Assembly (NCBI RefSeq): GCF_002775205.1
Contig: NC_036451.1
Location: 25,477,139 to 25,541,138 of the forward strand
DNA length: 64,000 bases
Source: Xiphophorus maculatus
Lineage: Eukaryota; Chordata; Actinopteri; Cyprinodontiformes; Poeciliidae
Direction of reading: 5' to 3'
Shown piece after piece: positions 13,820 through 26,460 of this stretch. How positions within the stretch are numbered: the stretch's first letter is position 1; each line of letters starts with the position of its first letter. Position numbers and translations under genes: made by a program. The notes below the pieces were generated by a model that saw only the letters and a program-made list of their open reading frames with translations, was not told the DNA's origin and ran no database searches.

Positions 13820-14329
13820 TACACTTTTACCACACAAGAAAAATAATAATGTGCAGTTATTTAAAAGACTATATAAACAAAGAATTTTTCAGCCAAACAT
13901 GGTCTGGTCCATGATTTGGAATGGAACAAGTTAAAAAGTATCACTGCACTGTAAATGTTTCACCCTTCAGCCTGAAACACACACATAATAAACAATACTT
14001 TATGTTTTGCGAATGCAATTAATTTTCTCACATTCAGACCCAAGTCCCAAAAAAATTTTGATAACCCACCATAAGTGACTGGATAAATTAAGATAAAAAG
14101 TGTCCTCACATATATCAGATATAACTCAATAAAGAAGAAAAATCAGAGAGGCAGCGGAAGCCAGAGTCTTGATTAAGGAAAGGGATTATAGGACACCAGT
14201 CTCTAAACTACTGCGCTCCCCGTTAGTAAAATGGAAGATTTAACATCTCCTTATTGGTTTGAGCACAACCGCACTTTGGAGTTGCTAATCAGGTGTAATA
14301 GAAAATCAAAATCGCTCAGATCATCAGAA

Positions 14330-14745
14330 ACCTTTGTGTATCCAGGACAAGAACCAGAACCAAACAAGGCACCAGACCGTTTCTCTGCTCCTCAGCATTG
14401 GAACCAACTTCCTTAAAAAGTTGGCATGTGCAGAAACTAATTTAAATCAGAACCGACAACATTGTTCTTTAATGCAACTTTTTCTACAAAGACTAAAGCT
14501 TATCTCAACAGTTTATCAGTTTCTGTCATTGGTTCTTATCAATCTGCTTCAATTTGTATTTTACTACTTCCTTTTTTTTAAGTCATGCATAAAGCTGAAT
14601 GCAGCTCCATTAATGTATTGTTCGTTGTGTCAGCTTATGCTTCAATGTGCTGTTTGTTCTGTAACAGCACTTTGTATTGGAATATGTATGAATCGTGCAA
14701 CAGAAAATAGAATTAAACTCCATTTTCACAAGGACTCTCTAATGC
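14330..14745 (+). mobile_element. Degenerate LINE 3' fragment
   Basis: A short frame ends APDRFSAPQHWNQLP, like the C-terminus of L2/CR1-type reverse transcriptases (APxLWNxLP). It is followed by a decayed agcactttgtattg block typical of their 3'UTR. Heavily mutated. Confidence 0.4.
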
Positions 14746-15525
14746 GCTTCCTCTTTTACAGAGCAGGCTGGTAATAGATTCTCCTGGTGTAAAAATACAG
14801 CAACACAAAAATTGAAAATTTAAAACAAAAGTCACAACTTTATCTAATTGCCCCTTTCTAAAAGAAAACTACTAGTTCACTGTTCTTTAAGGAACACATT
14901 ACATCTTACAGTCATAATTTACTTATAATTAAATTGTCATTTTTATCTGAATGGCTCACAAAAATGGACCTCGGTGTTACAAAAAATTAAGCCTGAGTTC
15001 GATTCACGTAGTTAAAGTGATGTCACAGATTACGTATGACACCTTTTGGGGTGTGTGATGTAGTAATACTCGAAGAGACCAAAATTAGTAATATAAACTG
15101 AAAGTCCTGCAGATCGAGGCAACAGATGCCTTCACTCAGCCAGCTGACAGAAAAGCGCACAGCAACATCTGGGAAGAAGAAGATTACAGAACTTCTCTGT
15201 GCTACACAGAGCTGAAACAAACCGGAGTCAACCCGGCTCGTTTTTTCACAGCTCAATGAAAATGGCCAAAACCACTTTGTATTTTAGCATTTGGACTTGC
15301 GTCCCATTTCCATGCGCAGGAGAAAGTTTTGGAATCTGCAATGAGACTGTAGTTGGTAGTAGTAGTTCCTTGGTCAAACATTGAGGTTCAAATCTTTTCA
15401 TCAATTGTGGTGGAAGAGCATCTACAGCATCAACTGGACAGGGCAACAAACAAATATACCAGGAGATTTCAGAGAAACTGGCCGCCTAAGGGTGCATGCA
15501 AAAAGTAACACTGGAGCGTCGACTA

Positions 15526-15710
15526 CAGTAGTGTTTCCCAACCCTGGTCTTCAAGGCACACTGCCCTGCACGTTTAAGGTGTTTCCTTGCTTCAGCCTAG
15601 GTGATTTCAACCGACAGGGGATTGCTGAACTGCAATCAGCTGAATCAGGCAGAAAAACATCTAAAACGTGCAGGCCAGTGTGCCTTGAGGACCAGGGTTG
15701 GGAAAAACTG
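15526..15710. mobile_element. Palindromic hAT-like MITE
   Basis: Left end gtgtttcccaaccctggtc and right end gaccagggttgggaaaaact form long terminal inverted repeats. The subterminal aaggcacactg is mirrored by cagtgtgcctt. The hexamer gactac occurs on both flanks, possibly part of the target duplication. Confidence 0.75.
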
Positions 15711-16299
15711 GACTACTAAACCTGCACACCCACAGCCTGTCCACGTTCCTCCATTTTAGTGAGGAACAGCCTGCCATGAGGAGACACAACCACCTTGGCT
15801 AGAACCAAACCTGACATTAACCAGCTAGTGTGAGACTTGAAATTGAAGAAGGGGCTACAGCGCACCTCTATAGGTACCAAACGACACCGACCCATGCTGG
15901 GTTTCTGTGAAAACAAGGACGTAGCTCCTTGAAGTGAATGTTTTATTCTTGATGTCATTACAGCTGCATCACTGTGAACTTCGCAGCATCTTATAGCCCG
16001 GTTTCCTTATAGTCAGAAGAGTGATGAAACAGGTAAACATTAAGTAAAACACAGAGAGGGCATCTAATATAATGATTCTGCTATATATGGCATGATGCTA
16101 CATATGAAGAAATAAGTTCCATTAAGCTGTAAAGTGTCTGCCTGCTGATCTCAGAGCAGCGCCCTGAGGATGACACGGGCCCACTGTCACGTCTGCTTAA
16201 TTATCTCGCTGCCTACGTATCTGAGCGATAGGGGGTCTAAAGGACACGGCCTTCGCAGTAACCCCACGATGACATGCAGCCGCCTGCAACTTTAAGGAC
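15711..16299. other. No gene recognised
   Basis: Intergenic or intronic DNA just below the 16.3-17.3 kb promoter block. The stretch near 16140-16260 is higher in GC and looks constrained (a possible non-coding element), but no function can be read. Confidence 0.35.
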
Positions 16300-16581
16300 A
16301 CACACCGTGAACTGTACTAACGTGGCAAATCTGCGCTGTCGTAAACACCCAGCCATGTCTTGTCATACGTCACGCCTGAAAACGAACTAAATAAATAAAT
16401 AAATAAGGACAGACGCCGGGTTTCTGCGACTTTCAGTGAACGCGAGCTTCTTTATAGTGAAACTCGGCGACATATTTCTGTGCAGAAAGGGGGCTCCCCT
16501 TCACTCTCCGGTGACAGTCTGCTCTTCCGCATTGCTCGGCTTGCGGACCACTAAAGCTAAAGCAGAACCCACCACCCCCAG

Positions 16582-16622
<41 letters not shown>

Positions 16623-17300
16623 AAAGCAGGGAGTCCCGAAACTTTTGACGGGCTGCACACGCTGTCTGCCTTTTTTTTTTTTATCCCCCCTCAACGCATG
16701 AATGAGCTCCTCTCTCAGCTCCAGCTAGCGACATGTTAGCTTTGTTAGTGCCCTAATGTAACATTCCTACCGGGCCACGGCTATCCGCGTCGAGTCCACG
16801 CCCTCACTGTTAACTCCGTCCGAGCTACAGTCAAACTCACACTCGCGTCCCGACAAGGCCGAACAAAACCGCAGAGAGGAGCCGCTCCAAGCCGAGCGGC
16901 GCCCGGTCGGTCGGCTTAAACCGTTTCAACAAAAGAAGTGGAACCGGTGCTCGGGCTTACCTCGCTTTCTAGGAAACGAGAGAGAGGCTGAAGTCCCAAC
17001 CAAAAAAAAAAAAAAAAAACAGCCCCCTCTACCCCCAAAAAAGGGAGAAGTCCAACTTTTTCTTGATCCAAATTGTGGGAGAGTTGAAGGCAGTGACGTC
17101 ACGCCCTGAAATTCCAGCCGTCTCAGTCAGATCAGAGGTTTGCCCATGTAAGGCAGCAGGCCAAAACACTGACACACACACACACACACACACACACACG
17201 GCACAGCACTCACACACTGCTGTCTGCACGGAGAGGGAAAAGAGCAAGATACTTTAAATGACTTCTCCCTGCGATAACATGTGTCGCCGAGAAACGGAGA
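16300..17300 (-). promoter_or_regulatory. GC-rich promoter block with a minus-strand first-exon donor, probable lpp promoter
   Basis: CG-rich block in an AT-rich region. On the minus strand, agaaagcgag|gtaagc gives a strong splice donor (exon end 16961, gt at 16960-16959), so a first exon probably runs from about 17.1-17.25 kb down to 16961. A BCL6-type site TTCTAGGAA lies at 16967-16975 inside that exon. In vertebrates BCL6 and LPP are head to head, and LPP has non-coding first exons and very long introns, so lpp is the inferred owner. No LPP coding exon is in the window to prove it. (CT)n at 16585-16621 and (CA)n at 17172-17199 flank the block. Confidence 0.5.
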
Positions 17301-20293
17301 CGCATAAAATGAAACATCTCCGCGTTTATTGCACAGTCAGAGGCGTATTCAGGATTCCCCGGGTCTCTGGGCTTCAGGCAGTTTTAAGGGGGCTCTACCC
17401 CGGCCTGTGCATGTTTTTACCGTCAACACAAACCAGAGGTTTTTCATTTTCAAAGTGAAAAATATTAAATTGAAATACGAGCTGTGTTTCTTTTCATGGC
17501 ACCAAACTGCAGGAGATGTTTTTGTTTTGCATGCCCTTATAGGGGGAAATTCTCAGAGAAAACTCTGTTCAAAATCCTATGTCGTTTACTTGTTCAGATG
17601 TTTCTGTGATCAAAAACATGCTGGTAAAACTACTCAAGCTTAATGTTACTGTGCTTGGATTAGGCCCAAAATATTCAAACCAAGAACTTTGCTTCCCATA
17701 GGAAACGAGAGCTGCAATGTATTCTACTTTAAAAGTAAAATCTATTTCTTTTTTTCCACAGGTATTTAATGAAAAAAATAAAACCATTGATACGTCCGCT
17801 GACTCTACCCACTTTTTTCAAAGAGTAAAAGTGACAAATAATGTTTAAAAAGAATCTCTCTTGAGAATAGAATGATCCAGTTGAGATTTGATCAAAGTAT
17901 TGTAGTGTTTTAACAACATAGGAGCAAGTATGGTCCAGATTCATTTCAAAATTGCCCTTTAGTTAGAAACTAAAAAGCCAGTAGCTTCTGCGTCATTAGC
18001 AGCTCACATTTAGCCTCTTTTGTTATCCTCAAAGTTGAGTCATATCTTATACTATGTCACCATTATTTTTCCCTTCATATAATGTCAGACAAACTATTTT
18101 ACAAAGTTTTTAACTCTGTCCATATAACAGGGCAACTCAAGAACCACTTCCTGTCTTACTTCAAAATAAGAGTTTCAAGTATAGCTTCAAAAAAAAAAAA
18201 AAATTCTAGCTTCCGCATTTAGACTTCATTGAAATAGCTCACATTGATTTCACCAGACAAGTGACAGGAACCAAAGAGTGGTTCGTTGCAAATACTTTGA
18301 CTAGAAAATTACTAATGTTTATTAATAATAAGGTGTTTTTTTAATCTTGAGATTTCATACCACAAACTTTAATTAAATAAGGCTAATAGGCCTCATTCAC
18401 ATGAAAACAGTTTTTCTGAAAGCGTCTTTTACTATTAAATTATTAACTCATAAATAATTGACGCAGTCAACTTTCACATTGTTTTGTTGTTTTGGGGGTG
18501 GGGGTGGGGTCTCGCATTGTTGCTGTTTTTTCTAAATGAAAACAGTAAAAAAAAAAATAATAAAAAAAAATCTGACAAATAAAAAGCACTACTACTACTT
18601 GTGATGGACTTGGGGTTACGGGTTAAGTTTGAGGTGGAGTTCTCACAGCATTGCTTTAAATAGTCACATGTGGCTATCCATACCTAGATAAAGGGGATTT
18701 TTCCAAAAATATTTAATCATTAAAAAAAGAAAACCTTATCTTGGGAGCCCCCCCAAAAACATGCTGCCCTGGGCTACTGCCTGGCCAAGCCTACACTAAA
18801 GTCCAGGCCGATGTGCAGCGAACACCTATAAAGTGAAAATCAAAAAGCAGCACCACACAACTAGGGCTTTATGCCAATAGACTTTAAACATTTATTTTGA
18901 AATCTGCTAATGAACGGGTGGTGGGGCGGTTGGACTCAGCATTTCACAAGACGGCGGCTAAAATAAGGACGCAAAGCATCAAAGCACTCATCCGGTGAAG
19001 TGTGAATTGGCATATGTTATAATATGACCAAATTCAAATGCAGACAATGTGCACTGCATGCTGCAGTGCTCCCATATCCTGTCATGCACCGCCTGTCTTC
19101 TGGAAACGTGAGAGAGGGGAAAAAAAGTGCTCGTCGGTGTCTGTGGTTCCATTCTTCAACCATAATCTAAAATTAAGTGGATTTTCTTCTGGTAAATATT
19201 ACAGAAGTAACACTTACCAAACCTCTGAGTTTAATGGTTAAAAACCAGACACCAGAAATGACAAGAGGGTGGGGGGGTGGGGGGTCTACAGCTGGTTCAG
19301 AGTCTGGGAATTACTCGGCAACCTACTGGAAGTGATTTATTTTAGCATTGATTTGCTTGGTTTATCAGACTTGTATAGAAATAGCCATCAGCCCTGTCTG
19401 GTTATGGTTTGTGAGCTTTTATAATGTCCCACCGCAGTCTCCAATTTCTGTCACTTTTTCATGAAATATTCACCATTTCATCGTTTCTGCAGAGCTACAT
19501 TAACCTCTGCAAGCGTGAGTACAGTGAACCTTATTTACCCTTTACCTTTTAGATGTAAGCAGCTGTGCGTCAGCTAGCTGCGTTAGCCACTTTACCTGAT
19601 AGAAGTGATTTATCAGAACTTGTAAATATCGACACTTTGCAATGTGGAGCTGAGCGCTTTTGTTCAGGTGTGAGGAGAGCTACAGCAGTGTCATGATGAG
19701 ACAGGGAGCATCAAAAGCTCTTAACCTGTAGCAGTTAAGTGGGATCTGGCTGTACAATAAATCGCTTTTCTCATTTATTTTTCTGGCTGTTGTGACAAAA
19801 TACCTTTTGTTGTTCTCTTACTGTGTTTATCCTTAGACTATATCTAGAAATTCTGCGTGTAATGTCAGTGGAGATTAAGCCAAAACGATGACGATAACAG
19901 TGAAAGGAGAGGCACTCCACGGTCCATAAAGACAGTTTTTCTTTGCCCACACTCTAGCTAGACGCGGTTTAGACGCAACAATAACACAAAGATTCAGCAA
20001 TATTGTTAATGGCTTTGTTCCAAGCGCCTGCGGGTTTGTAACTGTTGTGTGTTTCAAGATAGTGTGTGACAATAATGAAAAAAAAAAAAGTTCCGTCCTG
20101 CCAACTCAGACGTTCGTATTAATCCCTGTGGAGAATTTCTAAAGACTGCAGCAGCTGATAAGGCTGCTTGTTTACATGTACGTGTCAAAATTATTACCAG
20201 TCATATAATTATATTTCCCAAAAAGGTAAAATCTTTGACTCAATCCCTGAGCTCTGGTGGCGAATTTTATAGAAATGAAAGAGACAAATAGAC
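17301..20293. other. No gene recognised; start of the region between the two promoters
   Basis: AT-rich DNA with homopolymer runs (about 18187-18201, 18549-18570). A segment near 18740-18800 (gctgccctgggctactgcc) resembles one near 40960-41010 and is probably the end of an old DNA transposon. No coding exon seen. Confidence 0.35.
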
Positions 20294-20295
20294 AT

Positions 20296-20985
20296 TAAAG
20301 GGGCAGTATTACGTACGTTTTCAGCTTTATGTCATGTCATACTGTTATTCCCTCATCAAAAACACACCTGCAGTGTTGCTTGAGTCTTTCATGCATGTTT
20401 GAGAAATCCTTTAATCTCCCGTGGCAACCATTTATCTGTGCAAAATGCTCGGGTGGACCTAGCTCTGCCTTCGAGGGCGAAGCTCCTCCTCAGAGCTGTG
20501 GTTTCTAAGCTCAGCTCCCGCATTACATAGCAGCCATCCCCAACTCCGCTCCTTCAGACTAGCCGGAAGCAATTAGCAAACACTCTGATGGAACTGCACA
20601 TCTGCTGAGCTCGTTATAGGAACTAGTTCTCAGTGAAACGATGGTAGAAATGTTGTTAAGAGGTTAATAGATTAGCCACTCTATGACCACTTCCCAGAGC
20701 CAGAGTGTTGGACAGAGCAAGAAGTTCTTAAAGAGACAGAAGCCCAATTTCAAGGCATCAAATAACAAAGTCAAATTTATTTAAAGTCACATTTGATACA
20801 TACAGTATTTTTTATAACAGGTAACATACTTGGTCATGCTACAACATGACCAAGTATGTTATAGCATACTATAACATACTTGGTATAGCATAGCATACTA
20901 TATAGTATAGCATACTATAACATACTTGGTCATGTTTTAGTATGCCATGCTATTGGCACCTTGTGGCTGGAAAATAAATAATACA
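20296..20985 (+). mobile_element. Interspersed repeat with GGGGCAGTATTA ends, copy C, with palindromic expansion
   Basis: Starts ttaaaggggcagtatta at 20294 and shares long stretches with copy A (ccttcagactagcc, gcaattagcaaacac, aagagacagaagcccaattt). The right end is degraded after the block ggctggaaaataaat. Where copy A reads tgctataaaatgg, this copy carries a roughly 110-bp cluster of palindromes (20823-20934). Confidence 0.65.
20823..20934. repeat. Cluster of palindromes based on AACATACTTGGTCATG
   Basis: A 16-bp arm at 20823-20838 and its exact reverse complement at 20845-20860 enclose a 6-nt loop. The arm recurs in full at 20919-20934 and in part at about 20873-20883, with tatagcatac units between. 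Confidence 0.85.
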
Positions 20986-21559
20986 TTGAGTATATATTTA
21001 ATTTGATAATCATGGGACAGACTTCAACTGAAACTGAGTGATTATATTGGAAGTAGAAATCTTTATCATTGTAGTATGTTTTACTAATTAGCTAAGGTAA
21101 TGACACAACATGCACAAACATAAAATTCTAACTAATTCAATTGACATTTTCGAAGGAAACATTGAGTTCATTAAAGGTTTGAATTGATCAGAATTTCTAT
21201 CAGCGACTCTCTTTGAAAATTAGGTTTTTGCTCATAGGCTGGAGTTCCAAAAACCTGAGAACTTAAAACATCTTTCAGTTTCCAACCACAGTCACTACAG
21301 TCATACAGTAGAACAGGATGAGAAAGCGCATATTTTTGGGTCAGATGGCCATTTACATGCCGTCTCTCTCTCTCTCAGTGTGTGTCTTTCTCTTTTGGCT
21401 GGAGGGATTGTCGGCGTTGGCTCCATCTGTTCGCCCGATGAGGTCAGTCAGAGGTTGGTTGGCCGTCAGTTCTGCGGTGCAGTCCGGTGGAAATGGCGGT
21501 TCCACTTGTTGGAGTCAGAACCGAATTATGACCACCACCAGAAAGTAACCTTGCTGGAC
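20986..21559. other. No gene recognised
   Basis: AT-rich DNA. A short (CT)n lies at about 21363-21377. No exon supported. Confidence 0.35.
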
Positions 21560-21855
21560 TGTCTGAATGTGCATGAAGGCAAAAAGGAATGCAGGCTGTT
21601 TTCTGGAACAACCTTCCAGAAAACTGTAAATCAGCTGAAACACTGACTTCCTTTAAATCTCGACTAAAAACCCACTTGTTTAAAGTTGCATTTGAAACAT
21701 AATCAATTTAACGATGGCACTTGACTTAATGTCATGTTTTGAGTGTCGATTCTATGTCGGATGACTTTGTGTTTTTGAGTTTGTTACGATCTAAAACATT
21801 TTGAAATGCCTTATTGCTGAAATGTGCTATACAAATAAATTTGATTGATTGACTG
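21560..21855 (+). mobile_element. 3' end of an L2/Rex-type LINE
   Basis: A frame reading WNNLPENCKSAETLTSF then KSRLKTHLFKVAFET is the typical reverse-transcriptase C-terminus. It is followed by a 3'UTR ending gtgctatacaaataaattt and the repeated ttgattgattga tail. Truncated at the 5' side. Confidence 0.75.
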
Positions 21856-22619
21856 ATTGATATTAAGACTATAGCATTAAGCAGTATGGTAAACAAAAAT
21901 AATTGTGCAATCAAATCTTAGGAAACCTTACAGAGCTTGTATTTCGATACCTTCTTGGTTCTGTTACTGTGTTATTCTTAGTCTGACTCAACACATGAGA
22001 GCACGACTCAGTCACAACAGCTCTCATCAGCAGAGAAGTTTAGAATAGATATAACCTTTAAAAAAAGACAGTTCGACAATTATGTCAAATGCTATTGTTT
22101 ATGTTTCCAGGAAGAGATGGCTCCAAAACACAAACCAGGTGAGATATTTCACAGGCATGAGGCTGAACACTAATATAAGGTCTGCAAAAAAAAGAAAAAA
22201 AAAAGAGGAAGTATGCATTCGTTTTAACACTGAGGGTTATAACTGATACTGAATTAACTGAGTCATTTCAAAAGCTCACTGAGCTCTAAGCTAGCAGCCT
22301 GGCATGTCTTCACAGACGTAGGTTGAAGTTCATAACCATTTACGTTCCGACTGTCCCAGACATATAATCTGGAATAAAAGATGATTTTAGCTCAATGTGA
22401 ATTCAGAGCGAAGGCCTTCTCCACTTGCAACATTATAGAAGTAACTACATGTGCAAAAAGTCCGAGGTGAGAGGTCCAATCCACGACTCCAACATCAGAA
22501 ATTCTTTTCAAGACGGCCAAGAACCTCATTGGTGTCTTAGCATGACCCATGTGAGGTCATACTTTGGGAAGGGTTAATATCAACTCCCTCTTCCAATACC
22601 TATTAATTGCAAATAGAGC
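21856..22619. other. No gene recognised
   Basis: AT-rich non-coding DNA with an A-rich run near 22185-22207. No supported exon on either strand. Confidence 0.35.
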
Positions 22620-23130
22620 TTAAAACTGCAGTATGTAACTTTTTTTTTTAAAGTGATATATTTGTTAAAACTATCACTTCGCTGTGCCAGTATGAGACAG
22701 ATAATCTGTGAAAATATCAATCTCCTCCACCTTCTCGCTGAGCTAGTGTTACCCTAAAGAATACTGACCAAAAACAACCAATCAGAGCCAGGAGGAGGGT
22801 CTTAGCACTGCCAATCAACTTCATGTATGCGCCACTAAATGTGCTAATGGTGGAGAATCAACTTACAGGAAAGCTGTTTATCTGCCATCACAATGCTAAC
22901 TATCTTTAGCATTCATGACCGGCTCCGCTGTCAGGAAGAAGCTGCAGTGTAGCAGAGAGCAAAGGGGAATGAACAGCGTACACCAGCTGACTGACAGCGC
23001 TAAACCCCGCCTCCTGACTCTGGTTGCTTCTAGTTAGAAGTGAGAGAAGGCAGAGGAGCTCAATTTTTCACAGATTATCTGTCTCACAGATTGTCTCACA
23101 CATCATACTGTCACGAAATAGAGTCCGTTT
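22620..23130. mobile_element. Interspersed repeat with internal inverted arms
   Basis: Begins aaaactgcagtatgtaactt, a common end of fish MITEs. The arms tgagacagataatctgtgaaaa (near 22692) and tttttcacagattatctgtctca (near 23067) are inverted copies about 375 bp apart. No open frame. Confidence 0.55.
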
Positions 23131-23479
23131 CAACAATTATATATTTTTAAATAGAAGTCAGAATACAATTCCATAATTTTTATTTTAAAATGTTTTTTTC
23201 CCCTCGTAAAAGTGATTATAACAGAGCAATTTCAGTCCAGTTCTGAGCAGCGTCTGGTCCGTAGGGGGCGCCTTCACAGACGTGGAGGGGGAAAGGGGTG
23301 TGAGGAATCTAAAAATGATATTTACGTATGATGTAAAATTAATAGATACACTGGATTATTTACGCAACATTTCCACCAGCTCACTCTCATTCCACAAGGA
23401 ATTTCCCTCTACAGACTCGTGTCATTTTCTTTCCTGCAGCGCCACAGAAGTGGAGCTAAATAGCCAATCGTGGATGGTT

Positions 23480-23673
23480 GCTAGGGAGAAATAATGACCA
23501 ATCATCACGGCTGAATTCAATGTATTTGGGGCGCTGGGAAATTCGCTCGCTACAGAAAATGTGGTAAAGTTTTCAGTCGCTCTGGTGATAAAGTTGAAGA
23601 CGACAGTCGGCGGGATACTTGCCTGGACTAAAATTTCCGCCTTGAATAATGAGGAAGATTTTACACAGAGCAG
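23480..23673 (+). promoter_or_regulatory. Promoter-like block with a possible first exon
   Basis: Contains two CCAAT motifs (gccaatcgtgg near 23464, gaccaatcatcacgg near 23497), a locally CG-richer stretch, and a strong donor gagcag|gtaagt (gt at 23674). An ATG at 23649 opens nine codons before the donor. No downstream coding exon was recognised, so a lncRNA or an old transposon promoter are the candidates. Confidence 0.3.
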
Positions 23674-24722
23674 GTAAGTTACAGCTTCTGTTGCTCGACG
23701 TGTTTTTTTTTTTTTGGTTTTGTTTTAAGTCTTAGCGTCCATATTGCTCCACTAGTTAGTGTTCATTAATTACTTTGCTCATCAGCTGCTATCATTTGTT
23801 CTTTGCTGGTAGTCAGTTTTGAATGTTGCTGTGTTTTTTATGCTTATGTCATTAAAAAAGCATTATGCTCTGGTTAGCATAATGCTAATGCTGCTCTGGA
23901 TAAATGTTTCTAAGATTTTTTTATTATTTTTTAAAAAAAATTGTTAATAATGTTGATACTCTTGTTGCCTTTTTGTGTTTCTGCTGCTGTTACTATGTTA
24001 ATGCTTGGTTTACATCCTGGTGTTTGCTGGATAAGGTTTGACGCTGATTTAATTATTATATTCTATATATTTTGCAAGGTAGTGAACAGACCTTTTACAT
24101 TTAGTTGATTTAAGCCTTCGTGTTATTTTGCTGTATGAAGAATGATACATTGTTGTGAAATTGTCATGTTCTGGCCGTTGATTGGAGTCTCTACCGGACT
24201 AGACACATAGACCCACCAAGATCCAGTTCTGTGCTTAAAAATTAAACTTATTCAGCCATTTGATTCAGTTATTGGACCAGAGACCCAATTAAAACATGGG
24301 GGACAATGGCCTTCGAGGGCCACAACCACACAATAAGCAGTTAAGCTCCATTCCCACCCCTGGCAGATGTAGACTTTCAATTATTGTCGTTGTTTTATTT
24401 ATTTAAAGATTTCCCAATATGCTTCCTCTAGCTGGGAAAAAATGAAAACGTTCTTAAGCTGCTTATTCGGGAGTCCTGACTTTTGGCTGATTTTCTTGGT
24501 TTGATTAGGGTGATGGCTAAGAGACCTTCCAACCTCAAAGATTAAAGAGATCACTACCTAAAGCAAATAATCAGATAAAAACATTTTTTTTCTTCAACAC
24601 TGATACTCCTTAAAGTTTTAGCGGTTTTTTGAGAGATGTCTCTCTCATTTCCTACCAGAAAAACTCCTTGGTTGAAGTAAAATAAGTTTAAAACTAAATC
24701 TGCGGAGGCCTTTACCGTAGTG
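23674..24722. other. No gene recognised
   Basis: AT-rich DNA with homopolymer T and A runs; no supported exon. Confidence 0.35.
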
Positions 24723-24943
24723 CGGGGTGTCAAACTCCAGTCCTCCAGGGCCGGTGTTTTTGCTTTTAGATGTGCCTCTGCTGCACCTCACCTGAATAGA
24801 ATAATTAGGTCATTAGCAAGGCTCTGGAGAACTGAGCTACACTAGGAGGAGGTAATTAAGCCATTTCATTCCAGCGTTTTGTACCTGTGGCACATCTAAA
24901 AACTGCAGGACAGCGGCCCTCGAGGACTGGAGCTTGACCCCTG
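24723..24943. mobile_element. Palindromic hAT-like MITE
   Basis: Left end ggggtgtcaaactccagtcc and right end ggactggagcttgacccc are inverted repeats. Subterminal agggccggtg mirrors cagcggccct. Same family as the element at 30693-30916. A target duplication is no longer clear. Confidence 0.75.
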
Positions 24944-26099
24944 TGCGTGTATGACCTTAACTTTTTTTTATTTGTACCCAGTTTGGCTGAATCATTTATT
25001 TTATTTAAGAAATTAGATTTTACTTTGGATGAAGCAAGTAGAAAGAAGTAGCAGAGGACAGTAAGTGATCAAAACAACATCAATGCCTTAGTGGATGAAT
25101 TTTCAAACGTTCCAGTGAACATTGTTGTTTAATGTCATGTAGTCCAACCTGATACTTCTCGTTGCCTCTGCACTTGATCTAACACGGCCATATTTACGCT
25201 GCAAGCCACAAGGCCTGGATGCAAGAAACCTATGTGAATTTTTACAAAACAAAAGCTTCATTAACAGCGACTATTACATGCTCACTTGCCATTTATACAT
25301 TGGTGTCCACGTTTTTTTGACTTGTTAAAGAGTCCTTGATAAAGCGACTCATTTAAAGAGCACTTTAGCACGTCCTGGGAAAATAATGACTTCTGCCTTG
25401 TTCCGGTCACTTCACAAGAACCTGGAGACGTTCTGCCTCTTTCTCTCCCCGTTTGTGGAAGCTCAAAACGCCGCTCTTGGTCAGCGCGAGCCAACAAAGC
25501 AGTCGTTTCATGTGGGCTTTGTCCTGACCTCAGTGATCTCCGTCTCGCAAACTAGACAATTAGTTTGCATGCCTGTGATTGGATGCAAATACAATTACTG
25601 CTTTTTTTCTTCTTCTTTGCCTTCTGTTTCCCTTCTTCTTTCTGCGTTTTTTTGTTGTTGTTTTTCTGCCCCCTCATAATAGTGACATTGTGTGTCTTTT
25701 GTGTTTGTTCGTGCCGGTGCGCTCGGATACAGTTCGTCTTATCTCTCCCAAAAAAAAAAAAGTGATGGATGAGCGATACAATTATCAATTCATTTCTACG
25801 AGACGACAGCCAAGGGGGGGAAAAAAACCCAGGATAAATTTAAAAAGAGGTTGTTTTTAGAGGCAAAAGTGTAAAAATAAATAGACCCATTCTGAGCGCT
25901 ATCTATTCTCAGATAATTTGCACTTTGCCGCCGCTGATTACGTTGCGCTTCAAGCTGTGAATGTACTTTTTTTCCTTCGCCGTGCATGAAGAAAGCATAA
26001 ACGGAGCTCTGCAGATCGAGCACACTGATAAAAATCAAAAAACAAACAAACAAAAAAAAAAAAGCAAGACGATTTGAGCTGTTTCACCGTCTTACCCCG
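24944..26099. other. No gene recognised
   Basis: AT-rich, with pyrimidine-rich runs at about 25602-25670. Open frames here are low-complexity. Confidence 0.35.
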
Positions 26100-26460
26100 C
26101 GCGCTTCCCTCCCCTCAAAGTTCCAGGGCAAACTGCAAAAAGGTAATCTCATTTGTAATGTGTGACAGCTTATTTGCAACTATGCACAGTGGCATATTTC
26201 CCCCCCCCCTCTCTCTCTTCCTCTCTCTCTCTCTCTAATGGGCCCGCCAGTGATGCTTCTTCCTCTCGTAAACTCATAAAGCTGATTTCACAAAGACACC
26301 CTGGAACAGTTTAGATGACACATTGCCATCGCCTGTGAACTCAAGTTATCAATCAAGCACCAATTAACATGCTCGGTTAGAGGGAATCAAGAGGCTCTTT
26401 GAAGTTCTGGAGCTGGCGTGAGCGCCTCTACGTTTTATCCATAGCATCTGAAAAAGGAGA
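26100..26460. promoter_or_regulatory. Candidate conserved non-coding element
   Basis: A complex-sequence block between low-complexity runs, without repeats apart from a (CT)n near 26208-26236. Stretches such as aactcaagttatcaatcaag and accaattaacatgctcgg have homeobox/forkhead-like ATTA and ATCAAT cores, typical of vertebrate enhancers. Called on appearance only. Confidence 0.25.

Larger units (their letters stand above)
9164..14320. other. No gene recognised; repeats and a hairpin only
   Basis: AT-rich DNA. It contains the perfect hairpin at 13602-13636, the (AT)n run at 13755-13816 and a 12-bp-arm palindrome near 10407-10434. No exon with supporting splice sites and family similarity was seen on either strand. 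Confidence 0.4.

Noticed and set aside
1..16960. Coding exons of lpp
   Set aside because: Searched by eye for the LPP N-terminus and LIM-domain cysteine patterns on the minus strand; none found, so only a non-coding first exon is proposed.
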